Positions 1-7,984 of a stretch of DNA of 64,000 nucleotides are shown in pieces; position 1 is the first letter of the stretch; each line of letters opens with the position of its first letter. The position numbers and the translations under genes are program-made. This DNA comes from Aquimarina intermedia (GTDB lineage: Bacteria; Bacteroidota; Bacteroidia; Flavobacteriales; Flavobacteriaceae). The notes under the pieces were generated by a model. The model had not been told where the DNA came from, did not search any database, and saw nothing but the letters and a program-made list of their open reading frames with translations. The stretch is taken from the NCBI RefSeq assembly GCF_008124785.1, contig NZ_VNHU01000003.1, positions 310,001 through 374,000 on the forward strand. The letters run 5' to 3'.

Positions 1-143
<143 letters not shown>

Positions 144-174
144 TTACGCATTATTGTTTGAACGTAAAAGCATA

Positions 175-741
175 TTATTCAAGCATTGCACGAATCTTGC
201 TTTGCAGGAATGGAATAGTATCTTCTTCAAACCACGGATTTTTTTGCATCCAAAATCGATTTATAGGTGATGGGTGGGGGAGCGGAAGATAATTCGGTAA
301 ATAGCTACCGATATTTTTTACGCGTTCAGTTAGGGTCCTCGTGTCTCGCAGATAGTAATCCTGAGCGTATTTACCTATAAGAATCTTTAAAGGCGTTGTT
401 CTCAATTTTGATAGTACTTGTTGATGCCATAAAGGAGCGCATTCGGGGCGTGGCGGTAAGTCCCCGACCGTTGCTTTGCCCGGATAACAAAACGCCATCG
501 GAAAGATGGCGAAATTGTCTGTATTATAAAACTCTTCTTCAGAAACGTTCAACCACTGTTTTAATCGTTTCCCGCCAGCATCATCCCAAGCTAAACTCTT
601 GAAATGTGCTATACGACCTGGCGCTTGACTGATAAGCAAAATTTTAGATGTGCTACTTACTTCGAGTATTGGATTGGCACCGTGAGGTAAATATTTTTCA
701 CACACCGTACAATCTTTTATGGTCGAAAGTAACGCTTCCAT
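175..741 (-). CDS. Uracil-DNA glycosylase family protein
   Basis: The 188-residue protein belongs to the uracil-DNA glycosylase superfamily (COG1573-like), which removes uracil or related damaged bases from DNA. A CTVCEKYL segment near residue 11 is followed by the SQAPGR active-site loop near residue 38, which corresponds to the family GxxPG motif. LPHPSP near residue 153 is the C-terminal HPSP loop that inserts into the DNA minor groove. The cysteines are too few for the four-Cys iron-sulfur cluster of classic family 4 enzymes, so the exact subfamily is uncertain. It ends one base before the next minus-strand gene starts, consistent with co-transcription. Confidence 0.82.
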   Translation of the reverse strand: MEALLSTIKDCTVCEKYLPHGANPILEVSSTSKILLISQAPGRIAHFKSLAWDDAGGKRLKQWLNVSEEEFYNTDNFAIFPMAFCYPGKATVGDLPPRPECAPLWHQQVLSKLRTTPLKILIGKYAQDYYLRDTRTLTERVKNIGSYLPNYLPLPHPSPINRFWMQKNPWFEEDTIPFLQSKIRAMLE

Positions 742-1260
742 TTAATCCAAGGTAGTAGGTGTATTTTGAAGATTGAATTGTGTCAATACGCTATTAATAT
801 CACTGGTATCATTGTGTTTTGCAAATTCTCCGGGAACAATTACAATTCTAAAAATTTGATCATCGGTAACTATAGGATCCAAAGAACCAAAATTAATATC
901 ACTATCTAAAAAAATAGCAACATCATCGATTGTAAAATTAAAGTTGTATTCAACAAAACCTCCGGTATCAAAATAAAAAGTTCGTGGTAGGGGAGTCCAT
1001 ACTTCTAATCCGTTGTTTACTTCTTCTCTCAAGTACACTAAAGCCACATCAGATTCAAAAACATCAATGTTACTAGGGTAGTCAAAGATTAAAGTATAGT
1101 TATTTGCGCTGTTAAAAGTCCCAATCCCTTCAAAGACTTGTGCCAGAATGGATATACCTGGTTCTCCTTGCAAACCATCTAAACCGGGAGGTCCTTGATC
1201 ACCTTCACATGATGTAAAAAGAATCGTTGTAAGACTCAATAAAAGAATGACTTTTTTCAT
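742..1260 (-). CDS. Collagen-like lipoprotein of unknown function
   Basis: The 172-residue protein begins with a lysine-rich, hydrophobic signal ending in a lipobox (LFTSC, Cys at about residue 18), so it should be a lipoprotein of the cell envelope. Directly after the cysteine comes a short run of Gly-X-Y triplets (GDQGPPGLDG and QGEPG), a collagen-like stretch. The remaining 130 residues are rich in Asp, Asn and aromatic residues and look like a beta-sandwich. I recognise no catalytic motif. Small proteins with this Cys-GxxGPxG start are common in Flavobacteriaceae, but their function is not established. Confidence 0.7.
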   Translation of the reverse strand: MKKVILLLSLTTILFTSCEGDQGPPGLDGLQGEPGISILAQVFEGIGTFNSANNYTLIFDYPSNIDVFESDVALVYLREEVNNGLEVWTPLPRTFYFDTGGFVEYNFNFTIDDVAIFLDSDINFGSLDPIVTDDQIFRIVIVPGEFAKHNDTSDINSVLTQFNLQNTPTTLD

Positions 1261-1286
1261 AAATATAATTTAGGTTAATTTGAAAC

Positions 1287-1682
1287 TTACTTTTCGTCAA
1301 AGTTAATGCTTACCGAATTCACACAATAGCGTTCTCCGGTTTTTGTAGGTCCGTCATTAAAAACATGACCTAAATGGCTTCCACAATTCGAACATACTAT
1401 TTCAGTACGAATCATTCCATGCGACTTGTCCTGTATATATTCTACAGCGCCCTCTATAGGAGCATCAAAACTAGGCCAACCACAACCGGATTCAAATTTT
1501 GAAGCACTCTCAAACAACGGAGATTCGCACCCCATACATCTGTAGAGTCCGTCTTCAAAATGCATATTATACGTCCCGGTAAAAGGACGTTCGGTGCCTT
1601 TTTCACGCAAGACCCGATATTGTTCTTCTGTGAGCTCTCTTTTCCAATCAGCCTCTGATTTATTTATAGCATACGTACTCAT
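1287..1682 (-). CDS. msrB: Peptide-methionine (R)-S-oxide reductase, cytoplasmic copy
   Basis: This 131-residue MsrB has no signal peptide. It reduces the R-epimer of methionine sulfoxide in oxidised proteins. Two CxxC pairs (CMGC near residue 49 and CSNC near 97) bind the structural zinc. The catalytic cysteine is in RYCVNS near residue 120, and the GCGWPSF and LGHVFNDGP signatures are intact. The five-base gap to the upstream msrB paralogue suggests one transcript. No msrA is visible in the window. Confidence 0.95.
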   Translation of the reverse strand: MSTYAINKSEADWKRELTEEQYRVLREKGTERPFTGTYNMHFEDGLYRCMGCESPLFESASKFESGCGWPSFDAPIEGAVEYIQDKSHGMIRTEIVCSNCGSHLGHVFNDGPTKTGERYCVNSVSINFDEK

Positions 1683-1687
1683 AATTA

Positions 1688-2179
1688 TTAATTTGTTGGT
1701 TCAAAAGTTAATGCATCTCCGTTGATACAATGACGTTTGCCTGTAGTGTCGCTAGGTCCGTCATTAAACATATGACCTAAATGTCCGCCACAGGTGCCAC
1801 ATACTAACTCTGTTCTCACATAGCCCAATTTTCGATCACTATCATATGCAATATTACCATCAATACCTCGGTCAAAACTCGGCCAACCAGTACCGCTGTC
1901 AAACTTATGTTTGGTTTCATAAAGCGGCGTATTACATGCTGCACAATGAAAAGTTCCGGCTTGTGTAACTTTGTTTAGCGGACTAGAAAAAGGTCGTTCT
2001 GTTCCTTCCTGACGGAGTACATAATATTGATCTTTTGTCAAAAGCTCTTTCCATTCTTTATCAGACTTCACGACTTTAAAAGTTTCTTTTTCTTTTGTAT
2101 TAGTCTCAGTACTTTTTTGTGCTGTACCATTACAGCTGAAAAGCAACGTGATCAAACCTACTAACAACAAATTTTTCAT
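1688..2179 (-). CDS. msrB: MsrB-like methionine sulfoxide reductase lipoprotein
   Basis: This 163-residue MsrB paralogue has an N-terminal lipoprotein signal (LITLLFSC, Cys at about residue 16), so it is exported and probably acts in the periplasm or on the outer membrane. The catalytic domain begins near residue 40. Zinc pairs CAAC and CGTC, the GTGWPSF motif and the catalytic RHCING cysteine are all present. Together with the adjacent cytoplasmic copy it gives each compartment its own MsrB. How it receives reducing equivalents outside the cytoplasm is not shown by the neighbourhood. Confidence 0.93.
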   Translation of the reverse strand: MKNLLLVGLITLLFSCNGTAQKSTETNTKEKETFKVVKSDKEWKELLTKDQYYVLRQEGTERPFSSPLNKVTQAGTFHCAACNTPLYETKHKFDSGTGWPSFDRGIDGNIAYDSDRKLGYVRTELVCGTCGGHLGHMFNDGPSDTTGKRHCINGDALTFEPTN

Positions 2180-2240
2180 ATCAATTCTTTTCTTTTATAG
2201 TCTCTTTAATCTCACAAACATTACATATGATTATCAAGAA

Positions 2241-3113
2241 TTATTCCATGATGAAGCTTGTAATATCTTTTATCACATTTTCATCACCAAGTATTTTGCG
2301 ATGCCCCAAGTTTTCGGTTAATAGTAAGGTGCCTTTCTTTAGCTTATCTGCGATTTCATAGGCACAGCTATGATGTACATCAACATCATGCTTGTCATGA
2401 ACGACCAAGGTAGGTATTGTGACACCCTCGGCAGAAACGGCGCCAGAATAGGCGTCCAAATCTTCTCCGAATTTTTTGTCAAAGTACTGTTTTAAAAGAA
2501 CACTTACCTCTTTACTCAATTGCATGTTCTTAGCAAAATTCTGAGTAATAGCCGTAACACTATTAGCGGTACCAATAATTACCAGTTTGTTAATCGGCAA
2601 GCCATCACTCGTAGCTTTTAATAATGACATACCACCAAGTGAATGTCCAACAGCAGCTTCAAAAGGGCCGTGAGAATTGTATAAATGAAGTATGGTTTCA
2701 ATAAAATGCGGCATCATGGTTCTCTTACCCGGAGAATGACCATGTGCAGGGGCATCAAAGCTAACAGTACTATAGCCATGCTCTAATAATTTTGCAGCAA
2801 GCATAGCTAATTGTGTGCCTGTACCGGACCAACCGTGAGCTAATAAAATTTTCTTATCCGAATTTCCGTACGTATAAATCATTACCTCTCTGCGAATAGC
2901 GGGGATTTTAATTAATTCACGTTTGCTGTTATCAAACATTCTTTTTTCGCGTTCTGGCATTTTGTACGAAAAAGGTGTTAGAAAAAGGCGAGCAGCAAAA
3001 CGTGATGCTAAAAAAGGAGATAGACGATTTAAGGTACTACCTATTTTTAGAATGTGTTTAGGTACCAGTAATGCTTGTACCGGAACGTTTTTTTTATTTT
3101 GTTTTTCGGTCAT
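2241..3113 (-). CDS. Alpha/beta hydrolase
   Basis: The 290-residue protein has an alpha/beta hydrolase core from about residue 75. An HGWSG oxyanion-hole segment is followed by the nucleophile elbow GHSLGG (Ser near residue 158), a downstream VVHDKHD acid region, and a final GHRKIL that can supply the catalytic histidine. About 70 residues precede the core and look amphipathic. No signal peptide or substrate-specific motif is visible, so the substrate (ester, lactone or thioester) is unknown. It stands alone, separated from msrB by about 60 bases. Confidence 0.85.
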   Translation of the reverse strand: MTEKQNKKNVPVQALLVPKHILKIGSTLNRLSPFLASRFAARLFLTPFSYKMPEREKRMFDNSKRELIKIPAIRREVMIYTYGNSDKKILLAHGWSGTGTQLAMLAAKLLEHGYSTVSFDAPAHGHSPGKRTMMPHFIETILHLYNSHGPFEAAVGHSLGGMSLLKATSDGLPINKLVIIGTANSVTAITQNFAKNMQLSKEVSVLLKQYFDKKFGEDLDAYSGAVSAEGVTIPTLVVHDKHDVDVHHSCAYEIADKLKKGTLLLTENLGHRKILGDENVIKDITSFIME

Positions 3114-3247
3114 TGAAAATGATTAGAGATGTTAAAATTACATTTTCAAATGGTTTTGTATGATGTGTTTAGTAGAATTAACATTTATCTATTTTATTTT
3201 TTTCAGAAAAAGAAAGGGAAATCTTTTCTATAACCTCTGAAAGTGCT

Positions 3248-3255
3248 TAGTTTTG
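3248..3255 (+). promoter_or_regulatory. Promoter -7 element for the helicase gene
   Basis: TAGTTTTG matches the Bacteroidota consensus TAnnTTTG exactly. It overlaps a possible TTG start at 3253. Transcription should begin a few bases downstream of the element, so the coding start must be ATG 3280 or ATG 3295. Confidence 0.65.
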
Positions 3256-3294
3256 TACCTTATTTTTAAAATTGAGCAAATGCGGGGAAAACCC

Positions 3295-4794
3295 ATGGAA
3301 ATAGAAAGAAAAGAGCAAAAGGTTTTATACGATTATCAAGATAGAGATATTGATAAAATATTTTCCAGACTTGATGAATTTCCAGAAAAATATAATTTGT
3401 TATATCAATTACCAACCGGTGGTGGAAAAACAGTTATTTTTTCTGAAATTGTAAGAAGATACATAAAAACTACGCAAAAAAAGGTAGTTATTTTAACCCA
3501 TAGAATTGAACTATGTGCGCAGACCTCTAATATGTTATCAGAGTTTGGTGTACGTAACAAGATCATTAATAGTGACGTAAAAGAACTATATGATCAGGGG
3601 GACTATATGTGTTTTGTGGCCATGGTCGAGACCCTTAATAACCGTCTGAACGATGATAAATTAGAGATTGGTGATATAGGAATGGTCATCATTGATGAAG
3701 CACATTACAATTCTTTCAGAAAATTATTTAAATACTTTGAGAATTGCTTTATTCTCGGAGTAACCGCTACACCGTTGAGCTCAAATATGAAGCTCCCCAT
3801 GAAGGATAATTATCAAGAATTGATAGTAGGAGATACAATCAGCGGGTTGATTGGTAAGGGTTTTTTGGCGGAACCTGTAACTTATACACATAATGTAGGA
3901 TTAGGTTCCTTAAAAATTGGTATGAACGGTGACTATACAGTAAAATCTTCAGAAGATTTGTATAGTAATGCAATGATGCAAGATAAATTGTTGAGTGCAT
4001 ATGAAGAAAAAGCCAAAGGGAAAAAGACGCTGATCTTTAACAACGGTATTAATACCTCTATTCATGTGTATGATACCTTTGCGAGAAAAGGATATCCTAT
4101 CAGGCATTTGGACAATACCAATAGCAAACAGGAAAGAACCGATATCTTGGAATGGTTTAAGAATACTGATGACGCAATTTTGACTTCTGTAAGTATTCTA
4201 ACCACGGGGTTTGATGAACCTACTGTTGAGTGTGTAATTCTCAACAGAGCTACAAAATCACTTACGCTGTATTTCCAAATGATTGGGCGTGGATCTCGAA
4301 TTTTACCAGAGAAGAAAGAATTCACCATTATTGATATGGGTAATAATACGACCCGTTTTGGATTATGGAATGCGGAAATTGATTGGCAAACTATATTTAG
4401 ATCTCCGGATTTTTACTATGATAACTTGGTTAGTGATGAGGATATCGAGAGAAATTTTAAATATGTAATGCCAAGTGAAATTAGAGAAGAATTTGCTAAT
4501 TCCACAGATATTGAATTTGATATTGAAGAAGAATATTCTAAAACTAAAAAGTATAATTTACGTAGTAAGAGTGTTCTTGAAAATTCAATTGAACAACATG
4601 CCAAAATGTGTGTAGAAAATAGTGAAGATGTTTTTGATGCTAGAATTTTAAGCAGATTGCTTAATGATGATATCGAGTATCGGGTGCGTCGCTATTCTTA
4701 TTGTATTAGTAAAAGTACCAAAAACTATCGCGATTGGTTACAGGAAGACTATAAAAGAAAACTCCGGACCCGAATTAATCAATTGTTTGTTTAA
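3295..4794 (+). CDS. DEAD/DEAH-box superfamily 2 helicase, RadD-like
   Basis: The 499-residue protein is a superfamily 2 helicase. A DYQ Q-motif-like start leads to Walker A LPTGGGKT near residue 42, the DEAH box in MVIIDEAH, a TATPL motif III, and motif VI (MIGRGSRI) near residue 340. It resembles the RadD/YejH and SSL2 group, DNA-repair translocases, but lacks an obvious zinc-finger tail. The last 110 residues are charged and helical. The start at 3295 (or in-frame ATG 3280) is preferred because the longer TTG reading begins inside the promoter element. It converges on the oxidoreductase gene ending at 4799 with only four bases between. Confidence 0.85.
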   Translation: MEIERKEQKVLYDYQDRDIDKIFSRLDEFPEKYNLLYQLPTGGGKTVIFSEIVRRYIKTTQKKVVILTHRIELCAQTSNMLSEFGVRNKIINSDVKELYDQGDYMCFVAMVETLNNRLNDDKLEIGDIGMVIIDEAHYNSFRKLFKYFENCFILGVTATPLSSNMKLPMKDNYQELIVGDTISGLIGKGFLAEPVTYTHNVGLGSLKIGMNGDYTVKSSEDLYSNAMMQDKLLSAYEEKAKGKKTLIFNNGINTSIHVYDTFARKGYPIRHLDNTNSKQERTDILEWFKNTDDAILTSVSILTTGFDEPTVECVILNRATKSLTLYFQMIGRGSRILPEKKEFTIIDMGNNTTRFGLWNAEIDWQTIFRSPDFYYDNLVSDEDIERNFKYVMPSEIREEFANSTDIEFDIEEEYSKTKKYNLRSKSVLENSIEQHAKMCVENSEDVFDARILSRLLNDDIEYRVRRYSYCISKSTKNYRDWLQEDYKRKLRTRINQLFV

Positions 4795-4798
4795 AAAA

Positions 4799-5833
4799 TT
4801 ATACCTCTACAATGAGTTTACCGGTATTTTTACCGTAAAATAACATGTTTAGTGCTTTTGGAAGATTTTCGAATCCGTTGACAATAGTTTCTTTATAGTG
4901 AAGTAAACCTTGTTGAACCCACGGCGTCATTTCTTCCAAAAGTTCTGGCATTCGATTATTGTAATCTCGTGCTAGGACTCCTTGAATTTTTGCGCGTTTA
5001 TATAACATTTTATGTAAAAAGCGTGGACCAAGGTTAGGGGTGTCCAGTCCGTCAGAATATTGAGATATTTGTCCGCAAATAATAATTCTTGCATACGTAT
5101 TTATCGAATCTATTACGGCGTCAGTAATATAGCCTCCAACGTTATCATAATAAATATCTACACCCTGGGGAGCTAATCGCTTTAATTCCAAATGTATTTC
5201 CTTTTGAGTAGTAAATTTTTTGTAATTAATAACACCGTCCAGTTGAAGTGTTTCTTTTAAATATTTCGTTTTTTCATCAGATCCCGCAATACCAATTACG
5301 TGACATCCTTTTATCTTAGCTATCTGAGTTACTATTTGGCCGACTGCTCCCGATGCACCTGACACCACAACCGTTTCTCCTGGTTTTGGTTGCCCTACAT
5401 CTTGTAATCCAAAATAAGCAACTCTTGCTGGCATGCCCAAAATACCTAAGGCCGTTGTCAAAGGTACTTCATCCCGATTTAACTTGCGTAAGCCGGAAAC
5501 ATCTGCGATCGCATACTCTTGCCATCCCGTATATGACAACACCCAATCGCCTACTTCAAATTCTCTACAAGATGGATGTATGTCCTGTATCTGACCAACT
5601 ACAGCACCTCCTTGAACGGTATCCAAAGGATGGGGTCGTTCCCAAGTTTCTAAGGCCGACTGCTGAATTCTCATATAAGGATCTAAACTAAAATATTTAG
5701 ATTTTAATACTACTTGATTTTCTTTCAGTTCTGTTGTTGATAGTGAGGTTGTCTGTAATGAATAATGGCGTTCATCAACTACATTTTCAGGACGTTTACT
5801 ATAGATCCATTGTCTGTTTGTGTAGGTGTTCAT
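4799..5833 (-). CDS. NADP-dependent medium-chain oxidoreductase, zinc-independent
   Basis: The 344-residue protein belongs to the medium-chain dehydrogenase/reductase superfamily, in the group of leukotriene B4 dehydrogenase, curcumin reductase and alkenal double-bond reductases. The catalytic-zinc ligands of alcohol dehydrogenases are absent. A nucleotide-binding GASGAVGQIV motif lies near residue 161, and YYDNVGG near residue 229 is a family hallmark. Such enzymes reduce carbon-carbon double bonds conjugated to carbonyls using NADPH. It is last in an operon with PhzF, SDR and ArsR genes and overlaps phzF by four bases, implying translational coupling. Confidence 0.9.
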   Translation of the reverse strand: MNTYTNRQWIYSKRPENVVDERHYSLQTTSLSTTELKENQVVLKSKYFSLDPYMRIQQSALETWERPHPLDTVQGGAVVGQIQDIHPSCREFEVGDWVLSYTGWQEYAIADVSGLRKLNRDEVPLTTALGILGMPARVAYFGLQDVGQPKPGETVVVSGASGAVGQIVTQIAKIKGCHVIGIAGSDEKTKYLKETLQLDGVINYKKFTTQKEIHLELKRLAPQGVDIYYDNVGGYITDAVIDSINTYARIIICGQISQYSDGLDTPNLGPRFLHKMLYKRAKIQGVLARDYNNRMPELLEEMTPWVQQGLLHYKETIVNGFENLPKALNMLFYGKNTGKLIVEV

Positions 5834-6627
5834 ATAGTATTTGGTAAATTAATTTCTCCAGTTAAAAAGGGTACAGCAAATCCGGTTATATAAACTCTGT
5901 CATTACTAAGCTGACAATATAGATCACCGGTACGCTGTGATAATTGCTTAGCTTTAAACTTGTTTTTTTTGAGTTGGGAAGCCCAAAACGGAACCAACGA
6001 ACTATGGGCAGAGCCAGTCACGGGATCCTCTTGAATGGAGGTCGCATTTGCGTCAAATACACGAGAAACAAAGTCAACCGTTGTCCCTCGGGCAGTAATG
6101 ACAATACACAAATACGGGAGATCTTTTAATAAGGCTAAAGCGGGATCTTCTTTTAAAATCTCTTCTTCAGAATTATATACAAGAATTAAATCTCTGCTCG
6201 CATGAGCGGATACAGGTTTAAATTTCAGGGCTTCATATATTTCGTCAGGTATTGCGATTAATTTTGGGGGTCGTGAGGGGAAATCCAATGTTATAGCATT
6301 ATTCTGATTACGTATGGCCTTTAGATTACCACTTCGTGATAAAAAAGTAATTTCTTTTAAATTCTCCTCCATATAATTGAATATGACAAACGCTGATGCA
6401 AGCGTAGCATGGCCACATAAATCAATCTCAGCATGGGGCATAAACCATCTAATTCGATAATCATCTCCTTCTTTTACGATAAAAGCTGTTTCAGCCAGGT
6501 TATTCTCTGCAGCAATTTGCTGCATTGTGATCTCTTCAATCCAGTGAGGAAGAACACACACTGCAGCAGGATTACCTTTAAAAACCTCCAAAGTAAAGGC
6601 ATCAATTTGATACATAGGAAATTTCAT
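5830..6627 (-). CDS. PhzF family isomerase
   Basis: The 265-residue protein shows the PhzF family pattern. The N-terminal YQIDAF and GNPAAVCVL segments are followed by NLAETAF, which holds the catalytic glutamate near residue 46. DLCGHATLAS lies near residue 70, and the C-terminal QEDPVTGSAHSSL near 200 forms the mirrored half-site. PhzF proteins are two-domain isomerases, and only a few have known substrates. The rest of a phenazine pathway is absent, so phenazine synthesis is not indicated. It overlaps both operon neighbours (four bases downstream, one base upstream), a sign of tight co-expression. Confidence 0.92.
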   Translation of the reverse strand: MKFPMYQIDAFTLEVFKGNPAAVCVLPHWIEEITMQQIAAENNLAETAFIVKEGDDYRIRWFMPHAEIDLCGHATLASAFVIFNYMEENLKEITFLSRSGNLKAIRNQNNAITLDFPSRPPKLIAIPDEIYEALKFKPVSAHASRDLILVYNSEEEILKEDPALALLKDLPYLCIVITARGTTVDFVSRVFDANATSIQEDPVTGSAHSSLVPFWASQLKKNKFKAKQLSQRTGDLYCQLSNDRVYITGFAVPFLTGEINLPNTI

Positions 6628-7223
6628 TAATACAATTTTAGGATTTGACCTGTAATGGGCTGTTCTACTGCCTTCCTATATAGTACTATTGCATCATTGA
6701 TAGCTACAGGAAGATGGCCTGCAAATAATTTGTCCTTTGGATAAGCCCCGGCTATAGCTCCGGGAGCAACAACGTTTAACCGAATACCTCTGGGAAGTTC
6801 TTGTGAAGAAGTCAGCACCAAGCTATGAAGCGCTCCATTTACCATGGATAATGCTGTAGTTTCTGGTTCATAATGATCGGATAATATTCCCGTTGTCAAG
6901 GTAATAGAACCCTTGTCTTTTAGATAATCCTTGGCTACTTGCATACAAAGTACTTGACCCATTAATTTACTGCGAATTCCAACATAATAATCAGTCTCGG
7001 TCAATTGATCTAATGGTCTACTAATAGCTGTACCTGCAGCAATTACAACGGCGTCTAGCTTCGGAAGTTTTTCAAATAGTGCAATGATGGATTGCTTATC
7101 TTCTATATCTACCGAATATTTTTTACTAGTACGGTGGGCACCAAATACCTCATGATACTTGGAGAAATGATTGTAAATTGCTTTTCCGATAGTGCCTGAA
7201 GCACCAATGATTAGAATTTTCAT
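6627..7223 (-). CDS. Short-chain dehydrogenase/reductase (short SDR)
   Basis: The 198-residue protein begins with the Rossmann fingerprint GASGTIG near residue 8. Only some classical SDR features follow: VVIAAGT replaces NNAG, and the serine/tyrosine region is degenerate (TTGILSDHYEPETT, with no clear YxxxK). It therefore belongs to the atypical short SDR group often seen beside PhzF and ArsR-type regulator genes in Bacteroidota. Loss of the YxxxK dyad makes conventional dehydrogenase chemistry uncertain. It sits 17 bases downstream of the regulator gene. Confidence 0.8.
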   Translation of the reverse strand: MKILIIGASGTIGKAIYNHFSKYHEVFGAHRTSKKYSVDIEDKQSIIALFEKLPKLDAVVIAAGTAISRPLDQLTETDYYVGIRSKLMGQVLCMQVAKDYLKDKGSITLTTGILSDHYEPETTALSMVNGALHSLVLTSSQELPRGIRLNVVAPGAIAGAYPKDKLFAGHLPVAINDAIVLYRKAVEQPITGQILKLY

Positions 7224-7240
7224 ACAGATGTAATGTATAA

Positions 7241-7552
7241 TTAGAGAGTTGTGTTCAATGCTTGGACGTACTCATTAATTGTTTTTTCATTTCTTTTAAA
7301 GTAGGTCCATTTACCATGGCGGGTAGGTAATAGTAATCCGGCTTTTTGTAAGGTAGCAAGATAACTGGAGATCGTGGGCTGTGATAAGTTAGTTTTATCT
7401 TTAATAAACTGTCCGCAAACCCCATCATTGAAATGACCTAAATCAGGATGAGGAGGAAAATGTTTTTCAGGGCTTTTCAGCCAATTAATGATGTGTATCC
7501 GTGTAACATTTGATAAGGCTTTATTAATAATCAAAATTTCTTCTGTATTCAT
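7241..7552 (-). CDS. ArsR-type winged-helix repressor
   Basis: The 103-residue protein has the winged-helix fold of ArsR regulators. A first helix (ALSNVTRIHIINWL) is followed by the recognition region NLSQPTISSYLATLQKAGLL and a beta-wing (TRHGKWTYFK). One cysteine (VCGQF, near residue 48) sits just before the recognition helices and could sense an oxidant or electrophile, but the classical metal-site pair is absent. It heads the operon down to 4799 and most likely controls it. The promoter element lies five bases upstream, so its mRNA is probably leaderless or nearly so. Confidence 0.85.
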   Translation of the reverse strand: MNTEEILIINKALSNVTRIHIINWLKSPEKHFPPHPDLGHFNDGVCGQFIKDKTNLSQPTISSYLATLQKAGLLLPTRHGKWTYFKRNEKTINEYVQALNTTL

Positions 7553-7556
7553 AATA

Positions 7557-7564
7557 CAAATATA
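7557..7564 (-). promoter_or_regulatory. Promoter -7 element for the ArsR operon
   Basis: On the minus strand this reads TATATTTG, an exact TAnnTTTG match. The coding ATG begins at 7552, so initiation a few bases downstream would give a leaderless transcript. An autoregulatory operator probably overlaps, but I cannot define it. Confidence 0.55.
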
Positions 7565-7702
7565 TATATTTAATTTTATGAATATGTTAATTTGTTGTTA
7601 GGTATTTTATAGTTCTTATTTACAAAGTGTATGGGTGTTCTGTATCCATAATTATTGGTTTATCTGTATCTTAGAATCATCTAATAATTTAAATAAACGT
7701 AT

Positions 7703-7884
7703 ATGAAAAGTATTTTAAATTTGACAGGAGTTAAAATCTAAGTAAGAAAGAGCAACTCCAAGTTTTTGGTGCAGCACGTTCGCAATGCTGGCAAAATGGT
7801 AGTCACTGTTGTGTGGGTACCGCACATGGCGAGTTTTGCGATGCTGGTCGTTGTAATAGCAATGAATACTGCCTTTATTACTAA
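7703..7884 (+). pseudogene. Frameshifted gene for a cysteine-rich bacteriocin-like peptide
   Basis: ATG 7703 reads MKSILNLTGVKI and then meets TAA at 7739. Starting at 7738 in the -1 frame, reading continues as LSKKEQLQVFGA, then a 35-residue tail to TAA 7882. If one T were restored at the ATC-TAA junction the product would be 60 residues. The first half would be a typical flavobacterial bacteriocin-like leader (MKSILNL...GVK.LSKKEQ...). The second would be a core with six cysteines spaced C-x6-CC-x8-C-x4-C-x5-C. The usual GG processing site is GA here. A hairpin with a T-tract follows at 7908. No ABC exporter or modifying enzyme lies nearby. It could be a true pseudogene or a base-calling error. 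Confidence 0.6.
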
Positions 7885-7907
7885 AAGACGGTAATCATAA
7901 AATTCTT

Positions 7908-7939
7908 AAAAACGAAACAGAGTTATTTCGTTTTTTTTT
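7908..7939 (+). terminator. Rho-independent terminator after the peptide gene
   Basis: A ten-base stem (AAAAACGAAA with TTTCGTTTTT) around an eight-base loop runs straight into a T-tract. It lies 24 bases after the stop of the cysteine-rich peptide gene, which supports that gene being a transcription unit of its own. Confidence 0.75.
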
Positions 7940-7984
7940 GTGATAAGCTATGAAGATTATTAAAAATAGTATAATCTTGCGCTT

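Noticed and set aside
3253..3294. Longer reading of the helicase gene from a TTG at 3253
   Set aside because: The TTG lies inside an exact TAnnTTTG promoter element, so it precedes the transcript start; ATG 3280 or 3295 is used.
5353..5691. Plus-strand open frame of 112 codons inside the MDR oxidoreductase gene
   Set aside because: It is antisense to a well-supported gene and its composition shows only the reverse image of that coding sequence.
4799..7552. Phenazine biosynthesis from the PhzF gene
   Set aside because: No other phz genes are present, and PhzF homologues are widespread without phenazine pathways.
7733..7745. Programmed -1 frameshift in the cysteine-rich peptide gene
   Set aside because: The junction lacks a canonical slippery heptamer and re-pairing after a shift would be poor; a plain deletion or read error fits better.
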